Shown in pieces: positions 1-8,058 of a stretch of DNA of 64,000 nt. The notes below the pieces were generated by a model, which was not told where the DNA came from, did not search any database, and was given only the letters and a program-made list of their open reading frames with translations. How positions within the stretch are numbered: position 1 is the stretch's first letter; every line of letters begins with the position of its first letter. The stretch lies in assembly GCA_016716385.1 (NCBI GenBank), contig JADJWL010000025.1, forward strand, positions 372,001 through 436,000, written 5' to 3'. The position numbers and the translations under genes were made by a program. Source of the DNA: Bryobacterales bacterium. Lineage in GTDB: Bacteria > Acidobacteriota > Terriglobia > Bryobacterales > Bryobacteraceae.

Positions 1-429
1 GGCGCGGACGCCGTCATCGATGTGGGCGCCGTGCCCGACCCTGAGGAACGCCACCGCGTGGCTCAGCGCGAAATATCGCCGCACGGCGCCGATGTGGTGA
101 TCGAATGCGTCGGGCACCCGCAGGCAGTCAACGAGGGCATCGCGCTGTGCCGCGACGGCGGCGCCTACCTGGTGCTCGGCCAGTACGCCGACGCCGGCAA
201 TATCGAGTTCAATCCGCACATCATCACGCGCAAGCAGCTCAGGGTGATTGGCTCCTGGGGCTTCGAGCCGCGCCACGTCGACAAGGCGCTGGCGCTCCTG
301 GCTCGCGACAAGCAGGTGCGCGACCTGTTTGCCTCGGAGATCACGCACCATTTCCGGCTCGCCGATGCCGACCGCGCTCTGCAAACGGTGCGGAACTGGC
401 AGTCAGGCAAGTCCGTGCTCATCCCCTAG
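1..429 (+). CDS. Zinc-type alcohol dehydrogenase family protein, C-terminal part (5' end outside window)
   Basis: The reading frame is open from the first base, so the gene is truncated by the window edge and only about 142 C-terminal residues are present. The visible part is the end of a Rossmann NAD(P)-binding domain and the C-terminal catalytic fold of medium-chain dehydrogenases: ADVVIECVGHPQAV, then GGAYLVLGQY, then a stretch ending in DADRALQTV and GKSVLIP, which closely follows the tail of threonine/alcohol dehydrogenase-like proteins. Zinc ligands lie upstream and cannot be checked, and the substrate cannot be inferred. The stop codon overlaps the ribosome binding site of the next gene, so the two are probably cotranscribed and translationally coupled. 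Confidence 0.85.
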   Translation, partial: GADAVIDVGAVPDPEERHRVAQREISPHGADVVIECVGHPQAVNEGIALCRDGGAYLVLGQYADAGNIEFNPHIITRKQLRVIGSWGFEPRHVDKALALLARDKQVRDLFASEITHHFRLADADRALQTVRNWQSGKSVLIP

Positions 430-439
430 GAGGTCTACC

Positions 440-1369
440 ATGTGGCGCTGGATGGCGCTGGTTCTGCTCGCGGGGCTTCCCCTGCCAGCGGCGGCGCAGG
501 CAACGGCGTCCGCCACCGAGGATCGGGTTCCCCGGGTGGCGATCGTTCCTTCCGATTTCCGCGGCTCCCAGGATCACGACGGCGCCGTCATTTCAGGGCT
601 GGCATCCCCCAAACCGTTGACAGCAGCTCTCACGAAGACCGATATCGACGCCATGCTGGCCAAGGCGCTGGAGCTCGGCAACACACGGCGCGGCGGCCTC
701 GACCGGATCATCCGGCCCGGCGATTGGGTCGTTCTGCTGGCCGGTCCAGGCGCCGATCCGCGACTGGTCGCCGCCGTCGCGGACTGGCTCGCGGCCAACG
801 GCAAGCAGGAGCGCGTCAGCCTGATCGGCCTTGATTCGGGCGCACTCTCGGGGCACCGCAAGGAGGCGGCGTTGAAGATGGAGCCCGCGGCGCTGACCGA
901 TTCCATGCGCATGCCGGCTCCCGGCATCTACTCCCGCCGCGACGTCGACTACCAGGTCGCCAGGGCGCTGCTGCACTGCGACAAGGTGGTCACGGTGGCA
1001 GCGCTGCCGCGGGGTCCCCGGCTGCCGTCGATCGAAGCGTTCGGCGCCGCGGCGAAAGGCCCGCACGCAACCGATCCCGCCACGCAACTGGACCTGTTCA
1101 GCTTCCATCCGGCCGAGTATTCGATCGTGGGATCGCTCGGTCCGGTCAACATGATCGTCGCCGGCCCATTTCCCACTTCGGTGGATGCCGTCGTCTATAA
1201 GCTGCGCGGCGGAGAACCCGCGCAGAACCCGGTGTTGCGCGAAGCTGAGCGCCGCGGCTTCGGCGATGGCGATACGGATTACATCTGGCTGCGCGGTCTG
1301 GAAATCGAAGACGCGATGAAGCTGCTTCCGGCTCCCAGGAAGGTGGCTACGATGGAGGTGAAGAGATGA
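440..1369 (+). CDS. Secreted DUF362-like protein
   Basis: 309 residues. The start is chosen from a perfect AGGAGG six bases upstream of the ATG, overlapping the previous stop; an earlier in-frame start lacks such support. Residues 1-20 form a Sec signal peptide (MWRWMALVLLAGLPLPAAAQ). The mature part resembles DUF362 proteins: RPGDWVVLL, then DYQVARALLHCDKVVTVAALP, the segment that in this family precedes a conserved lysine/histidine region. It is shorter and more diverged than its downstream neighbour. It overlaps the next gene by ATGA, so the pair is almost certainly one operon. DUF362 proteins have no firmly known reaction, and some carry Fe-S clusters, but no ferredoxin cysteine motif is visible here. 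Function unknown. Confidence 0.75.
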   Translation: MWRWMALVLLAGLPLPAAAQATASATEDRVPRVAIVPSDFRGSQDHDGAVISGLASPKPLTAALTKTDIDAMLAKALELGNTRRGGLDRIIRPGDWVVLLAGPGADPRLVAAVADWLAANGKQERVSLIGLDSGALSGHRKEAALKMEPAALTDSMRMPAPGIYSRRDVDYQVARALLHCDKVVTVAALPRGPRLPSIEAFGAAAKGPHATDPATQLDLFSFHPAEYSIVGSLGPVNMIVAGPFPTSVDAVVYKLRGGEPAQNPVLREAERRGFGDGDTDYIWLRGLEIEDAMKLLPAPRKVATMEVKR

Positions 1370-2454
1370 CCAGGCGCGAATGGATGGCGGCTCTCACGGC
1401 CGCGATGGCTGTACCCCGGCCGGCGTTTTCCGCTGGGGAAAAGCTGGGCATCCCCGGCCCGTATCCGGGACGCGTGGTTTCGGTGCGCCACGCGAAGTCG
1501 ATTGTCTCCGGCGCCTACCAGCCCGAAGTGATCCGCCAGATGATGACGAAGGGCATGACCGAACTGACCGGCGCCCCAAGCTGGGAAGAGGCGTGGCGCG
1601 TGTTCATCCAGCCGGGCGACGTCGTCGGCATCAAGGTCAATCCGGTCGGCGGGCGGCGGCTCTGTTCCGACCCGAGCGTGCTGCATCTCATCATCGAGGG
1701 CATCGAGAAGGCGGGCGTCTCGCGCCGCGACATCGTCGTCTACGACCGTTACCGCCGCGAGTTTCTCGGCGTCGGCTTCCACCGCTGGCTGCCCGAAGGC
1801 GTGCGCTTCTCCTGGGCCGCCGAACAGTACGACGACTCGCAGCTTGGCTTGCACGGCTACGACCGCGATCAGTTCGTCGAACTGCCGCTGGTGAAACCCG
1901 GCGACGACCCGGCGGACGCGCACGTGCGGCGGTCCTACCTGTCGCGGTTCCTGACGCAGCAGGTGAACAAGGTGATCAACCTGCCGGTGCTGAAGCACCA
2001 CCAGTCGGCCGGCGTCACATTGGCGCTGAAGAATCTCTCACACGGGATGGTGAACAACGTGAATCGCAGCCACGTGAACCGCTGGCTGAACGCGTGCAAC
2101 CTGTTTATCCCGGCTGTGGTGGAGCACCCGATCATCCGCCAGAAAGTGGTTCTGAATATTTTGGACGGCGTGAAGGCGGGGTACAACGACGGGCCCGGCG
2201 TTTCGCCCCAGTTCATCTGGGAGTATCACACGATGTTTTTCGCCACCGATCCTGTGGCGCTGGACAAGACCGGCTGGCGGATCATCGACGCGCGGCGGAA
2301 AGAAGCCGGGCTGCCGCCGGTGGCCGACCAGCCGCCCGACGATCCGTTTAACGCCTACCGCGGGCAGCCGGAGCACATCGAACTGGCGTCGACGCTCGGC
2401 CTCGGAGTGTACGACGACGCGCGGATCGATCTGCGGCGTCTCGAGCTGGGATGA
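1366..2454 (+). CDS. DUF362 domain-containing protein with twin-arginine-like signal
   Basis: 362 residues. It starts with MTRREWMAALTAAMAVPRPAFSAG, a twin-arginine-like export signal, so a periplasmic location is likely. The DUF362 body is clear: an early HAKSIVSGAYQ segment, QPGDVVGIKVNPVGG, GVSRRDIVVYDRY and VNKVINLPVLKHHQSAGVTLALKNLSHG, followed by ILDGVKAGYNDGPG and FFATDPVALDKTGW. These are the hallmark segments of the family, whose biochemical role is not established. It shares four bases with the upstream DUF362-like gene, implying coupled translation and perhaps a heteromeric partner. The last eight codons (DLRRLELG) are repeated almost exactly about 780 bases downstream; see the direct repeat entry. 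Confidence 0.85.
   Translation: MTRREWMAALTAAMAVPRPAFSAGEKLGIPGPYPGRVVSVRHAKSIVSGAYQPEVIRQMMTKGMTELTGAPSWEEAWRVFIQPGDVVGIKVNPVGGRRLCSDPSVLHLIIEGIEKAGVSRRDIVVYDRYRREFLGVGFHRWLPEGVRFSWAAEQYDDSQLGLHGYDRDQFVELPLVKPGDDPADAHVRRSYLSRFLTQQVNKVINLPVLKHHQSAGVTLALKNLSHGMVNNVNRSHVNRWLNACNLFIPAVVEHPIIRQKVVLNILDGVKAGYNDGPGVSPQFIWEYHTMFFATDPVALDKTGWRIIDARRKEAGLPPVADQPPDDPFNAYRGQPEHIELASTLGLGVYDDARIDLRRLELG
2428..2450 (+). repeat. Direct repeat copy 1 (23 bp, 22 identical)
   Basis: GATCTGCGGCGTCTCGAGCTGGG lies at the very end of the DUF362 gene and codes DLRRLELG. A copy with one mismatch lies at 3211-3233, so the two copies bracket the small von Willebrand-like gene. Confidence 0.8.
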
Positions 2455-2529
2455 CGGGAGGCGTGCGGCCCCGACGGCCATCTTGGCCCACCCAGGCAAC
2501 CGGAACAGGCGCTCTCCCGTCCAAACGGA

Positions 2530-3189
2530 GTGCGCGTTTCGTTCCTCTGCTGGATTGCCCTCGCGTGCGGTGCGGGCGCCGTCCAGGCGCAGCCCCTGGA
2601 TACTGTCCTGGTACTGGAGACCACGCCGGGTACTGAGCAGGCTATCGGACTCATCCGCCCTCGTGACTTCCGGGAAGACGACCGCGTGGCTGTGATCGGC
2701 TTCGACCACTCCGCTCGCGTCCTGCAGCCGCTGACCGCGGACCGCGAAATCTTGAAGCGCACGCTGCGGTACGCGGGGACGCGGATCACGATCGGCGCCG
2801 GTTCCGGCAACCTTTCCGGGGCGACTTGGCGCGTGGACTTGGTCCGCGCCATCGAACTGGCGTGCGCCGCATTCCCTGGGGAGGAGACCGGGGGGCGAGG
2901 CCGCGCGATCGTCGTTCTGGCCGCGGGAGAGGATCCGAATCTCGCCCGCCAACCGGGAACCCTGGAGCGGGCAATCGATGTCGCCGGAGCGCGTCTCTAT
3001 CCGGTGGCCGTGTATCGCGTGGATGAACGGGGCAGGCTCATCGCCCGGTCACGGTCCGCGCCTCCGGTTCCGGTGACTTGGCTGGGGCTGGTCCGGCTGG
3101 CGGACGCCTCGGGGGGACGGGCCGCGCCGGACCGGTGGGATCTTCAAGAAATCCTGAGCAGCGCACGCAGGCAGCCGCCGCGCCGCTGA
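2530..3189 (+). CDS. Secreted VWFA-like hypothetical protein
   Basis: 219 residues from a GTG start; an upstream in-frame ATG at the DUF362 stop belongs to another frame. It has a signal peptide (MRVSFLCWIALACGAGAVQA). The remainder resembles a reduced von Willebrand A domain of the type common in acidobacterial secreted proteins: LDTVLVLETTPGT where DxSxS would be expected, then DRVAVIGFDHSARVLQPLT, a central helix with VDLVRAIELAC, then RGRAIVVLAAGEDPN and a final ARLYPVAVYRVD strand. The usual metal-binding DxSxS is not intact (ETTPGT), so metal binding is doubtful. It is flanked by a 23-base direct repeat, suggesting that this segment was inserted or duplicated behind the DUF362 gene. Role unknown. 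Confidence 0.7.
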   Translation: MRVSFLCWIALACGAGAVQAQPLDTVLVLETTPGTEQAIGLIRPRDFREDDRVAVIGFDHSARVLQPLTADREILKRTLRYAGTRITIGAGSGNLSGATWRVDLVRAIELACAAFPGEETGGRGRAIVVLAAGEDPNLARQPGTLERAIDVAGARLYPVAVYRVDERGRLIARSRSAPPVPVTWLGLVRLADASGGRAAPDRWDLQEILSSARRQPPRR

Positions 3190-3210
3190 CCTCGCTTTGC
3201 GCTCCGGCCA

Positions 3211-3233
3211 GATCCGCGGCGTCTCGAGCTGGG
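3211..3233 (+). repeat. Direct repeat copy 2 (remnant of DUF362 3' end)
   Basis: GATCCGCGGCGTCTCGAGCTGGG, followed by a TAG, would read DPRRLELG-stop in frame 1. It matches the last codons of the DUF362 gene at 2428-2450 with one mismatch but has no open gene in front of it. It looks like a leftover 3' end. Confidence 0.75.
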
Positions 3234-3237
3234 GTAG

Positions 3238-4893
3238 CTACCCTTCCCGCTCGATCCCTGTGCTCTCGGTGCAGCGGTATCGTCCCGGACGCACGTTCGT
3301 GAACTCCTCGACGCGGCCGCTCGGCCAGCGGACGACAACCCGGTCCGCCTTCTCGCGCCGCCCCAGGCCGAATGTCGCCGGCAGTTCCGACTGCGACAGA
3401 TAGCTTGACCCGCTGCGCACCATGCGCGACCCCTGGCTGTCGCCCGCGGTGAATTGCACCGTGGCGCCGATGCCGTCGCGATTGGACTGCGTGCCAACGA
3501 GCCGGATGCGGATGCTGCGATGCCCGGCGGTCTGGTCGTTCCGGTAAAGATAGGCCGGTCCCTGGTTGGTGGTGATCAGAACGTCGAGGTCGCCGTCGTT
3601 GTCGAAATCGCCGAAGGCCGCACCCCGTCCCACCTTGGGCGTGGCGAAGCCGCCGCCCACCTCGGCCGCTACGTCCCGAAAATCGCCCCCGCCTTCGTTC
3701 ATCAGCAACAGCGGCGCCTGCGCGTAGCTGACGTCCCGCCGGACGCGGGACACGCCTTCGTCGATGTGCCCGTTGACCACGAGCAGATCGAGCAGGCCAT
3801 CGAGATCGGCGTCGAAGAAGAAGCAGCCGAAGCCGAGCGTGCGCCGCGTCAGCCGGCCCACTTCCGTGCGGGCCGCCCAATCGACGTAGCGGCCGCCGCC
3901 GATGCTGTGATAGAGACCCAGCATCTCGTCGTGAAAATTCGTGATGGCGAGACTGGGGATGCCGGAGTTGTCGTAGTCGGCCGCGTCCACGCCCATGCCG
4001 GCGCGCGCTTTGCCGTCCTCGCTGAAGGCCAGCCCCGCACGGACACCGATTTCCTCGAAGCTGCCGTCGCCGCGGTTCCGGTAGAGCTTGTTGGGTTGCG
4101 TATCGTTGGCGACGAACAGGTCGCACCAGCCGTCGAGGTCGTAATCGAACATGGTGACGCCGAGCGACTTCGAGCTGGAGTCAAAGATGCCCGACTTGGC
4201 TGTGACGTCCTCGAAGGTGCCGTCGCCGCGATTCCGGAACAGCCAGCAGGTGGACCCGCGGTAGGCTTCCGGCGTGCAGTAAGAGGGGTGCTTGCCGTCG
4301 AGCGAGCACTGGATATCGGTCTCGGGCGACCACTTCACGTAGTTGCAGACAAACAGGTCGAGCAAGCCGTCGCGGTCGTAATCCACCCATAGCGCGGAGC
4401 TGCTGAAGCCGGTGCGGTCGCCGAGTCCGGCGCGGACGGTGATGTCTTCGAAGGTGCCGTTGCCGCGGTTCCGGAACAGGCGGCTCTGTCCGACGCAGGA
4501 AATGAACAAGTCGGGGAAACCGTCGTTGTCGAAGTCGCCCGCGGCCACGCCCATGCCGTACATCTCGACGTCGAGTCCGGCCTTGCGGGTCACGTCAGTG
4601 AACGTGCCGTCGCGATTGTTGCGATAGAGGCGAAGAGTGGAACGGGTGCGCCGCTGTCCGGGCCAATCCTGGCCATTGACCAGGAGGATGTCCTGCCAGC
4701 CGTCGGCATCGTAATCGAAGAAGGCGCAGCCTGGACCCAGAGTTTCGGGCAGGTACTTCTTTCCGAAAGCGCCGGAATTGTGCGAGAAGGCGATGCCGGC
4801 AGCGCGCGTGACGTCCGTGAAGCGAAAGCCGAGGTCCGCGCCCGAAACGACCCAGGGGGCGGCGGCGCCCGCAATGAACGTGCGCCGCGTCAA
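3238..4893 (-). CDS. FG-GAP/VCBS repeat protein with C-terminal ASPIC/UnbV domain (CRTAC1-like)
   Basis: 551 residues. It begins MTRRTFIAGAAAPWVVSGA, a short twin-arginine-like export signal. Multiple FG-GAP/VCBS blades follow, each with a calcium-binding DxDxDGxxD loop: DYDADGWQDILLVNG, GDFDNDGFPDLFISC, DYDRDGLLDLFVCNY, DYDLDGWCDLFVAND, DADLDGLLDLLVVNG and GDFDNDGDLDVLITT. About 80 C-terminal residues form the ASPIC/UnbV domain (IRIRLVGTQSNRDGIGATV, then GSSYLSQSELPATFGLG). The predicted structure is a seven-bladed beta-propeller exposed outside the cytoplasm. The family is greatly expanded in Acidobacteriota, and its ligand is unknown. The start overlaps the stop of the 88-residue gene by ATGA, placing it in an operon behind parA. 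Confidence 0.9.
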   Translation of the reverse strand: MTRRTFIAGAAAPWVVSGADLGFRFTDVTRAAGIAFSHNSGAFGKKYLPETLGPGCAFFDYDADGWQDILLVNGQDWPGQRRTRSTLRLYRNNRDGTFTDVTRKAGLDVEMYGMGVAAGDFDNDGFPDLFISCVGQSRLFRNRGNGTFEDITVRAGLGDRTGFSSSALWVDYDRDGLLDLFVCNYVKWSPETDIQCSLDGKHPSYCTPEAYRGSTCWLFRNRGDGTFEDVTAKSGIFDSSSKSLGVTMFDYDLDGWCDLFVANDTQPNKLYRNRGDGSFEEIGVRAGLAFSEDGKARAGMGVDAADYDNSGIPSLAITNFHDEMLGLYHSIGGGRYVDWAARTEVGRLTRRTLGFGCFFFDADLDGLLDLLVVNGHIDEGVSRVRRDVSYAQAPLLLMNEGGGDFRDVAAEVGGGFATPKVGRGAAFGDFDNDGDLDVLITTNQGPAYLYRNDQTAGHRSIRIRLVGTQSNRDGIGATVQFTAGDSQGSRMVRSGSSYLSQSELPATFGLGRREKADRVVVRWPSGRVEEFTNVRPGRYRCTESTGIEREG

Positions 4894-5156
4894 CTGCGGA
4901 GAAACTTCAGCGCCATCCGCATGGGGAGGGACGCCACTTGCGCCGAAACTAGCATGGCCAGCCGCGCCGCGGCCATGCCATGCGCCACCAGTTTCGCCCC
5001 GGAATCGACGATCTGCTCCTGCATATCTTCGTCCTTCTTGTCTTCGCCGTTCACGAAGCGCGCCTGGGACGCGGTCCGGTACACCCAGTTGGCGTCCTCG
5101 CCGGTTTGCACCTGCTGCGGCACTTCAAACGCCGGCGTTTGCTTCTTTCTTGCCAC
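4890..5156 (-). CDS. Small hypothetical protein between parA and the FG-GAP gene
   Basis: 88 residues, unrecognised. It begins with charged MARKKQTPAFEVPQQVQTG, has an acidic middle (NGEDKKDEDMQEQ) and ends in a helix rich in alanine, leucine and methionine (AMAAARLAMLVSAQVASL-like) that could be amphipathic or membrane-associating. Its 5' end overlaps parA by about 32 bases and its 3' end overlaps the FG-GAP gene by four, so the three genes are tightly coupled. Small partners of orphan ParA ATPases often act as adaptors linking the ATPase to a cargo, and that is a possible role here; no sequence motif proves it. Confidence 0.65.
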   Translation of the reverse strand: MARKKQTPAFEVPQQVQTGEDANWVYRTASQARFVNGEDKKDEDMQEQIVDSGAKLVAHGMAAARLAMLVSAQVASLPMRMALKFLRS

Positions 5157-5922
5157 TTTGTCTCTCCCCCGCTGGATTCTCGACGTAGTCTACAAACTGA
5201 GTATAGTCCTCGGCCGCGCGGCTGCGCGGCGCATACTCCCAAATCGTTTGGCGGCGTGCCGTGGCGTAGTTCAGATCGATGCACTGGCGGATTCCCGGCC
5301 GGAACAGCCTGCCGCGGATCTCGCCATCGCGGTCCATGGCATCGAGCGCCGCCCGCGTGGCATGCGTCGTCGCGTTCACGAAGGTCGGCAGAACGGCGAG
5401 GATGTCCAGCGACCGTTCCGGCCAGAGTTCCCGGAGCTCCGCGATGCCGTTCAGGGTCTGCCGCGCGCCGATGATTGCCATCAGGTCCATGCCGACCGGC
5501 AGGATCACCTCGTGCGCCAGCAGCAGCGCATTGTAGGTCAGCAGGTTCATGGCGGGTGAGCTGTCCACGACGATTGCGTCGTAGCTGTTGACCCCGCGCA
5601 AGCGCCGGGCGAGGATCGTCTCCCGCTGGGTGGCGCCGGAGAGGCGCGCCTCGAGCGCGAACGCGGCGGGCGTGGAGGCGATCAGGTCGAGGCCGGGGCG
5701 CACGTTCGGGACGATAGCGTCCTGCGTTTCCACGGCGCCCGTCAGCACATCGGCGATGGTGACCGGAGGGTGCACGGCCAGAGCATGCCCGACGTTCCCC
5801 TGCGGGTCCATGTCAATCAGGAGGACGCGCGCGCCGCGTCCCGCCAGTCCGGCGGCCACATGGATGGCGGTGGTGGTCTTGCCGACCCCGCCCTTCATGT
5901 TCACGACGGCAATCTTGCGCAT
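5125..5922 (-). CDS. ParA family ATPase (orphan)
   Basis: 265 residues from the ATG giving MRKIAVVNMKGGVGKTTTA; a GTG eight codons further upstream is also in frame, but the fold begins at the chosen start. It has a deviant Walker A (KGGVGKTT, residues 10-17) with the signature lysine of the ParA/MinD class, the LLIDMDPQGN Walker A' strand and a VVDSSPAMNL Walker B. Known members bind DNA or membrane as ATP dimers and position plasmids, chromosomes or protein cargo. No ParB gene or parS-like cluster is visible nearby. Downstream overlapping partners are an 88-residue protein and an extracytoplasmic propeller protein, so a cargo-positioning role is possible but unproven. Confidence 0.88.
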   Translation of the reverse strand: MRKIAVVNMKGGVGKTTTAIHVAAGLAGRGARVLLIDMDPQGNVGHALAVHPPVTIADVLTGAVETQDAIVPNVRPGLDLIASTPAAFALEARLSGATQRETILARRLRGVNSYDAIVVDSSPAMNLLTYNALLLAHEVILPVGMDLMAIIGARQTLNGIAELRELWPERSLDILAVLPTFVNATTHATRAALDAMDRDGEIRGRLFRPGIRQCIDLNYATARRQTIWEYAPRSRAAEDYTQFVDYVENPAGERQSGKKEANAGV

Positions 5923-6013
5923 GGGAATCGTCTTCGATCTCCGCACAATTGCCGCGCGATGTCAATGCCCCGGGAAACCGATTCCCTGACGATCGAATCC
6001 GCAGCGCCCAGCG

Positions 6014-7591
6014 CTATGCCCCGCCGGCGGGCTGCTCGGAAAGATGTGCGCTGATGCGCCAGGCGTGGTAGGCGACCGTGTTCAACCAGCGCAACGCATC
6101 CAGAAGGTCAAGCGCTTCCTGCGGCTTCCATGCCCCGGTCGCGGTCTGGGTGAGCAGCGCGGGGCGGTGGCGCTGGTTGCTTTCGGCCAGGGCCTGAGAC
6201 CGGCGTTCCACTTCTTCGATCCATCGCCCGGAATCGAGCCCCCGCAGCCCGGCCGCAGCCCGGCTCAGCAACTCGCGGCATTCCGCCAACGGCATCCGGA
6301 GGAACTCGTGCCCGATCACCTCGCGCACGCTCGGGTGCGGGTCGAGGTGCCCCTGCAGCCGGACGATGTGGTCGACCGCGTGAAGCAACGAGACGCGCAG
6401 TTCCGAGGCGCCCTGCTCCTGCGCCTCGGCGGGAATGCGGGAGAAGAAGTCCTGCAACTGGTTCACGGCTTTGTCGATGCGTGCCCGGCGGGACGGGTCC
6501 AGTTCCTGGCCCATGGTCCCGGCGGCGGCGCCAAACAGTTCCGCGGCGGTTTCCCGCAGCGAGCGCCGCGTTGCCTCCAGCGCGACGGCGGGGACGTTGA
6601 GCAGCGTGGCGTCGAGGTGCGCCGTCAGGGCGGGGCCTTTGTCGGGGAGCAACCTGCGCACCCATGCCGCGAAGCGGTCCACGAACGGCAGAAACACGGC
6701 CACACCAAGGGCAATGAAGCCGGTGTGAAAGGCCGCCAGGCTGCGCGCTCCCGCATCGAGGGCGAGGTGCCGCTGGGCCCACTCGATGGCGAGCAGCAAG
6801 ACTGGGAGCAAGACGATCGCAATGAACCCCGTCGCTGAGTTGAACAGGACCAGAGCCAGCGCCGTCCGTTTGGCCGAGACACTGGCCCCGATCGACGCCA
6901 GCGCCCCGGTCACGGTGGTGCCGATCGAGGCGCCGATGACCAGCGTCGCCGCCTGGTCGAAATTGATCGATTCGGTGTGCAGCGCGGTCAGAGTCGTCGC
7001 CACCGCGGCGCTCGAAGACTGGAGCATGACGGTCATCGCGATGCCGATGAACATCGTCACCAGATGGCCGAGGAAGCCGCCCGAGGGCAGGTTGGAAAGC
7101 TGGAAGACGCCGGACAACGCCCGCATAGCTTCTTGGAGCGTCCCGATCCCGACGAAGATCAGGCCGAAGCCGGCCGCCGCCAGTCCCAGCGGTCGCCACC
7201 GCGGCGGACCGAGCAGACGCAGGAAGACGCCCGCGCCGATGAGGGGCATCGCGTAGTACCCGACGCCACCTTTGAGGCCCAGGACGGACACGATCCACCC
7301 CGTGCTGGTGGTGCCGAGGCTGGCCCCCATCATGACGCCCACCGCCTGCGAAAACGTCAACAGTCCCGCGCTGACGAACCCGATCATCGTCACCGTCGTC
7401 GCACTGGACGACTGCACGAGCGCGGTCGCCAGGGCGCCGGAGACAAATGCGTTGCGGGGAGTGCCCGTGAAGCGGACTAGGTAGCGGCGCAGGGCATCGC
7501 CGGCAAAGGCCTTCATCCCGTCGGTGAGCAGCACCATCCCCAGCAGGAACAGGCCGATCCCGCCCGCTCCTTCGAAGAGTAGGGGCGTCAC
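6014..7591 (-). CDS. Na/Pi cotransporter family protein with PhoU-like C-terminus
   Basis: 525 residues. It has two inverted membrane repeats, each with the PNaS signature: ALVQSSSATTVTMIG near residue 60 with GASLGTTSTGW near 90, then MLQSSSAAVATTLTAL with GASIGTTVTGAL. After about eight membrane segments the last 150 residues are soluble and helical (IDKAVNQLQDFFSRIP, then LLHAVDHIVRLQGHL) like a PhoU domain. This is the NptA/YjbB type; family members move phosphate with sodium, and YjbB exports phosphate. It lies 22 bases behind an arsR-like gene in the same orientation, so control by that metal- or arsenic-type repressor is likely, and phosphate/arsenate handling is a reasonable guess. 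Confidence 0.9.
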   Translation of the reverse strand: MTPLLFEGAGGIGLFLLGMVLLTDGMKAFAGDALRRYLVRFTGTPRNAFVSGALATALVQSSSATTVTMIGFVSAGLLTFSQAVGVMMGASLGTTSTGWIVSVLGLKGGVGYYAMPLIGAGVFLRLLGPPRWRPLGLAAAGFGLIFVGIGTLQEAMRALSGVFQLSNLPSGGFLGHLVTMFIGIAMTVMLQSSSAAVATTLTALHTESINFDQAATLVIGASIGTTVTGALASIGASVSAKRTALALVLFNSATGFIAIVLLPVLLLAIEWAQRHLALDAGARSLAAFHTGFIALGVAVFLPFVDRFAAWVRRLLPDKGPALTAHLDATLLNVPAVALEATRRSLRETAAELFGAAAGTMGQELDPSRRARIDKAVNQLQDFFSRIPAEAQEQGASELRVSLLHAVDHIVRLQGHLDPHPSVREVIGHEFLRMPLAECRELLSRAAAGLRGLDSGRWIEEVERRSQALAESNQRHRPALLTQTATGAWKPQEALDLLDALRWLNTVAYHAWRISAHLSEQPAGGA

Positions 7592-7613
7592 GACGCGTCT
7601 CCACCCGGCCGCT

Positions 7614-7970
7614 TCACGAGCAGAACTTGACGATGGTATCGGGCGCGATGGCCTGATTGCGCGTACAACACTCGGCGTAGAGGAATGTGAGCAGATCGCG
7701 CAGGACGACCGTGTTGGCGCGGTACCAGAGGAACGTACCTTTCCTCTCGACCGAGATCAGGTCCTCGCTCTTCAGCTTCTCCAGGTGATGGGAGAGCGTC
7801 GAGGCGGGAATACCGAGTTCCGCCTGGATGTCGCCCGCGACCAGTCCTTCGGGATGGGCGGCCAGCAGCAGGCGCACGATGCGCAGACGCGCTTCTGCTC
7901 CCATCGCGGCGAACATATCCGCGTAACGCGCTGTGTCGGTGTCCTGCGCCAATGGCGGGTTCCTCCCCAT
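7614..7970 (-). CDS. ArsR/SmtB family transcriptional regulator
   Basis: 118 residues from an ATG; an in-frame TTG eleven codons upstream is possible but would lie inside the apparent promoter. It is a winged helix-turn-helix: MFAAMGAEARLRIVRLLLA, then AELGIPASTLSHHLEKLKSEDLI (recognition helix) and VERKGTFLWYRA (wing). The C-terminal helix carries a vicinal cysteine pair (AECCTRNQ, residues 101-102) and a cysteine next to the C-terminus (117). This resembles the three-cysteine As(III) site of the Acidithiobacillus-type ArsR, which has cysteines 95, 96 and 102, although the third cysteine is farther away here. It probably represses the operon shared with the Na/Pi-type transporter. Arsenite sensing is inference. 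Confidence 0.85.
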   Translation of the reverse strand: MGRNPPLAQDTDTARYADMFAAMGAEARLRIVRLLLAAHPEGLVAGDIQAELGIPASTLSHHLEKLKSEDLISVERKGTFLWYRANTVVLRDLLTFLYAECCTRNQAIAPDTIVKFCS

Positions 7971-7974
7971 TCCG

Positions 7975-8003
7975 AAAGTAACAGAATCGCTACTGACAGA
8001 CAA
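7975..8003 (-). promoter_or_regulatory. Candidate sigma-70-type promoter of arsR-transporter operon
   Basis: On the minus strand TTGTCT (-35) and TACTTT (-10) are separated by exactly 17 bases. The expected transcription start falls on or next to the ATG of the arsR-like gene, which would make the message leaderless. An ArsR dimer would be expected to bind here. Based only on match to consensus. Confidence 0.4.
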
Positions 8004-8058
8004 AATACCGGCAAGATTCAGGGACTCACCTCAAGCCCTACCGCGCTATGGTGGAAGT

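Noticed and set aside
3038..4126. Minus-strand frame of 362 codons inside the FG-GAP gene
   Set aside because: Overlaps the strongly supported FG-GAP repeats in another frame and is arginine-rich. Shadow frame.
6108..7604. Second long minus-strand frame inside the transporter gene
   Set aside because: It lies fully within the PNaS transporter gene in another frame and shows arginine-rich nonsense. The QSSS motifs prove the other frame.
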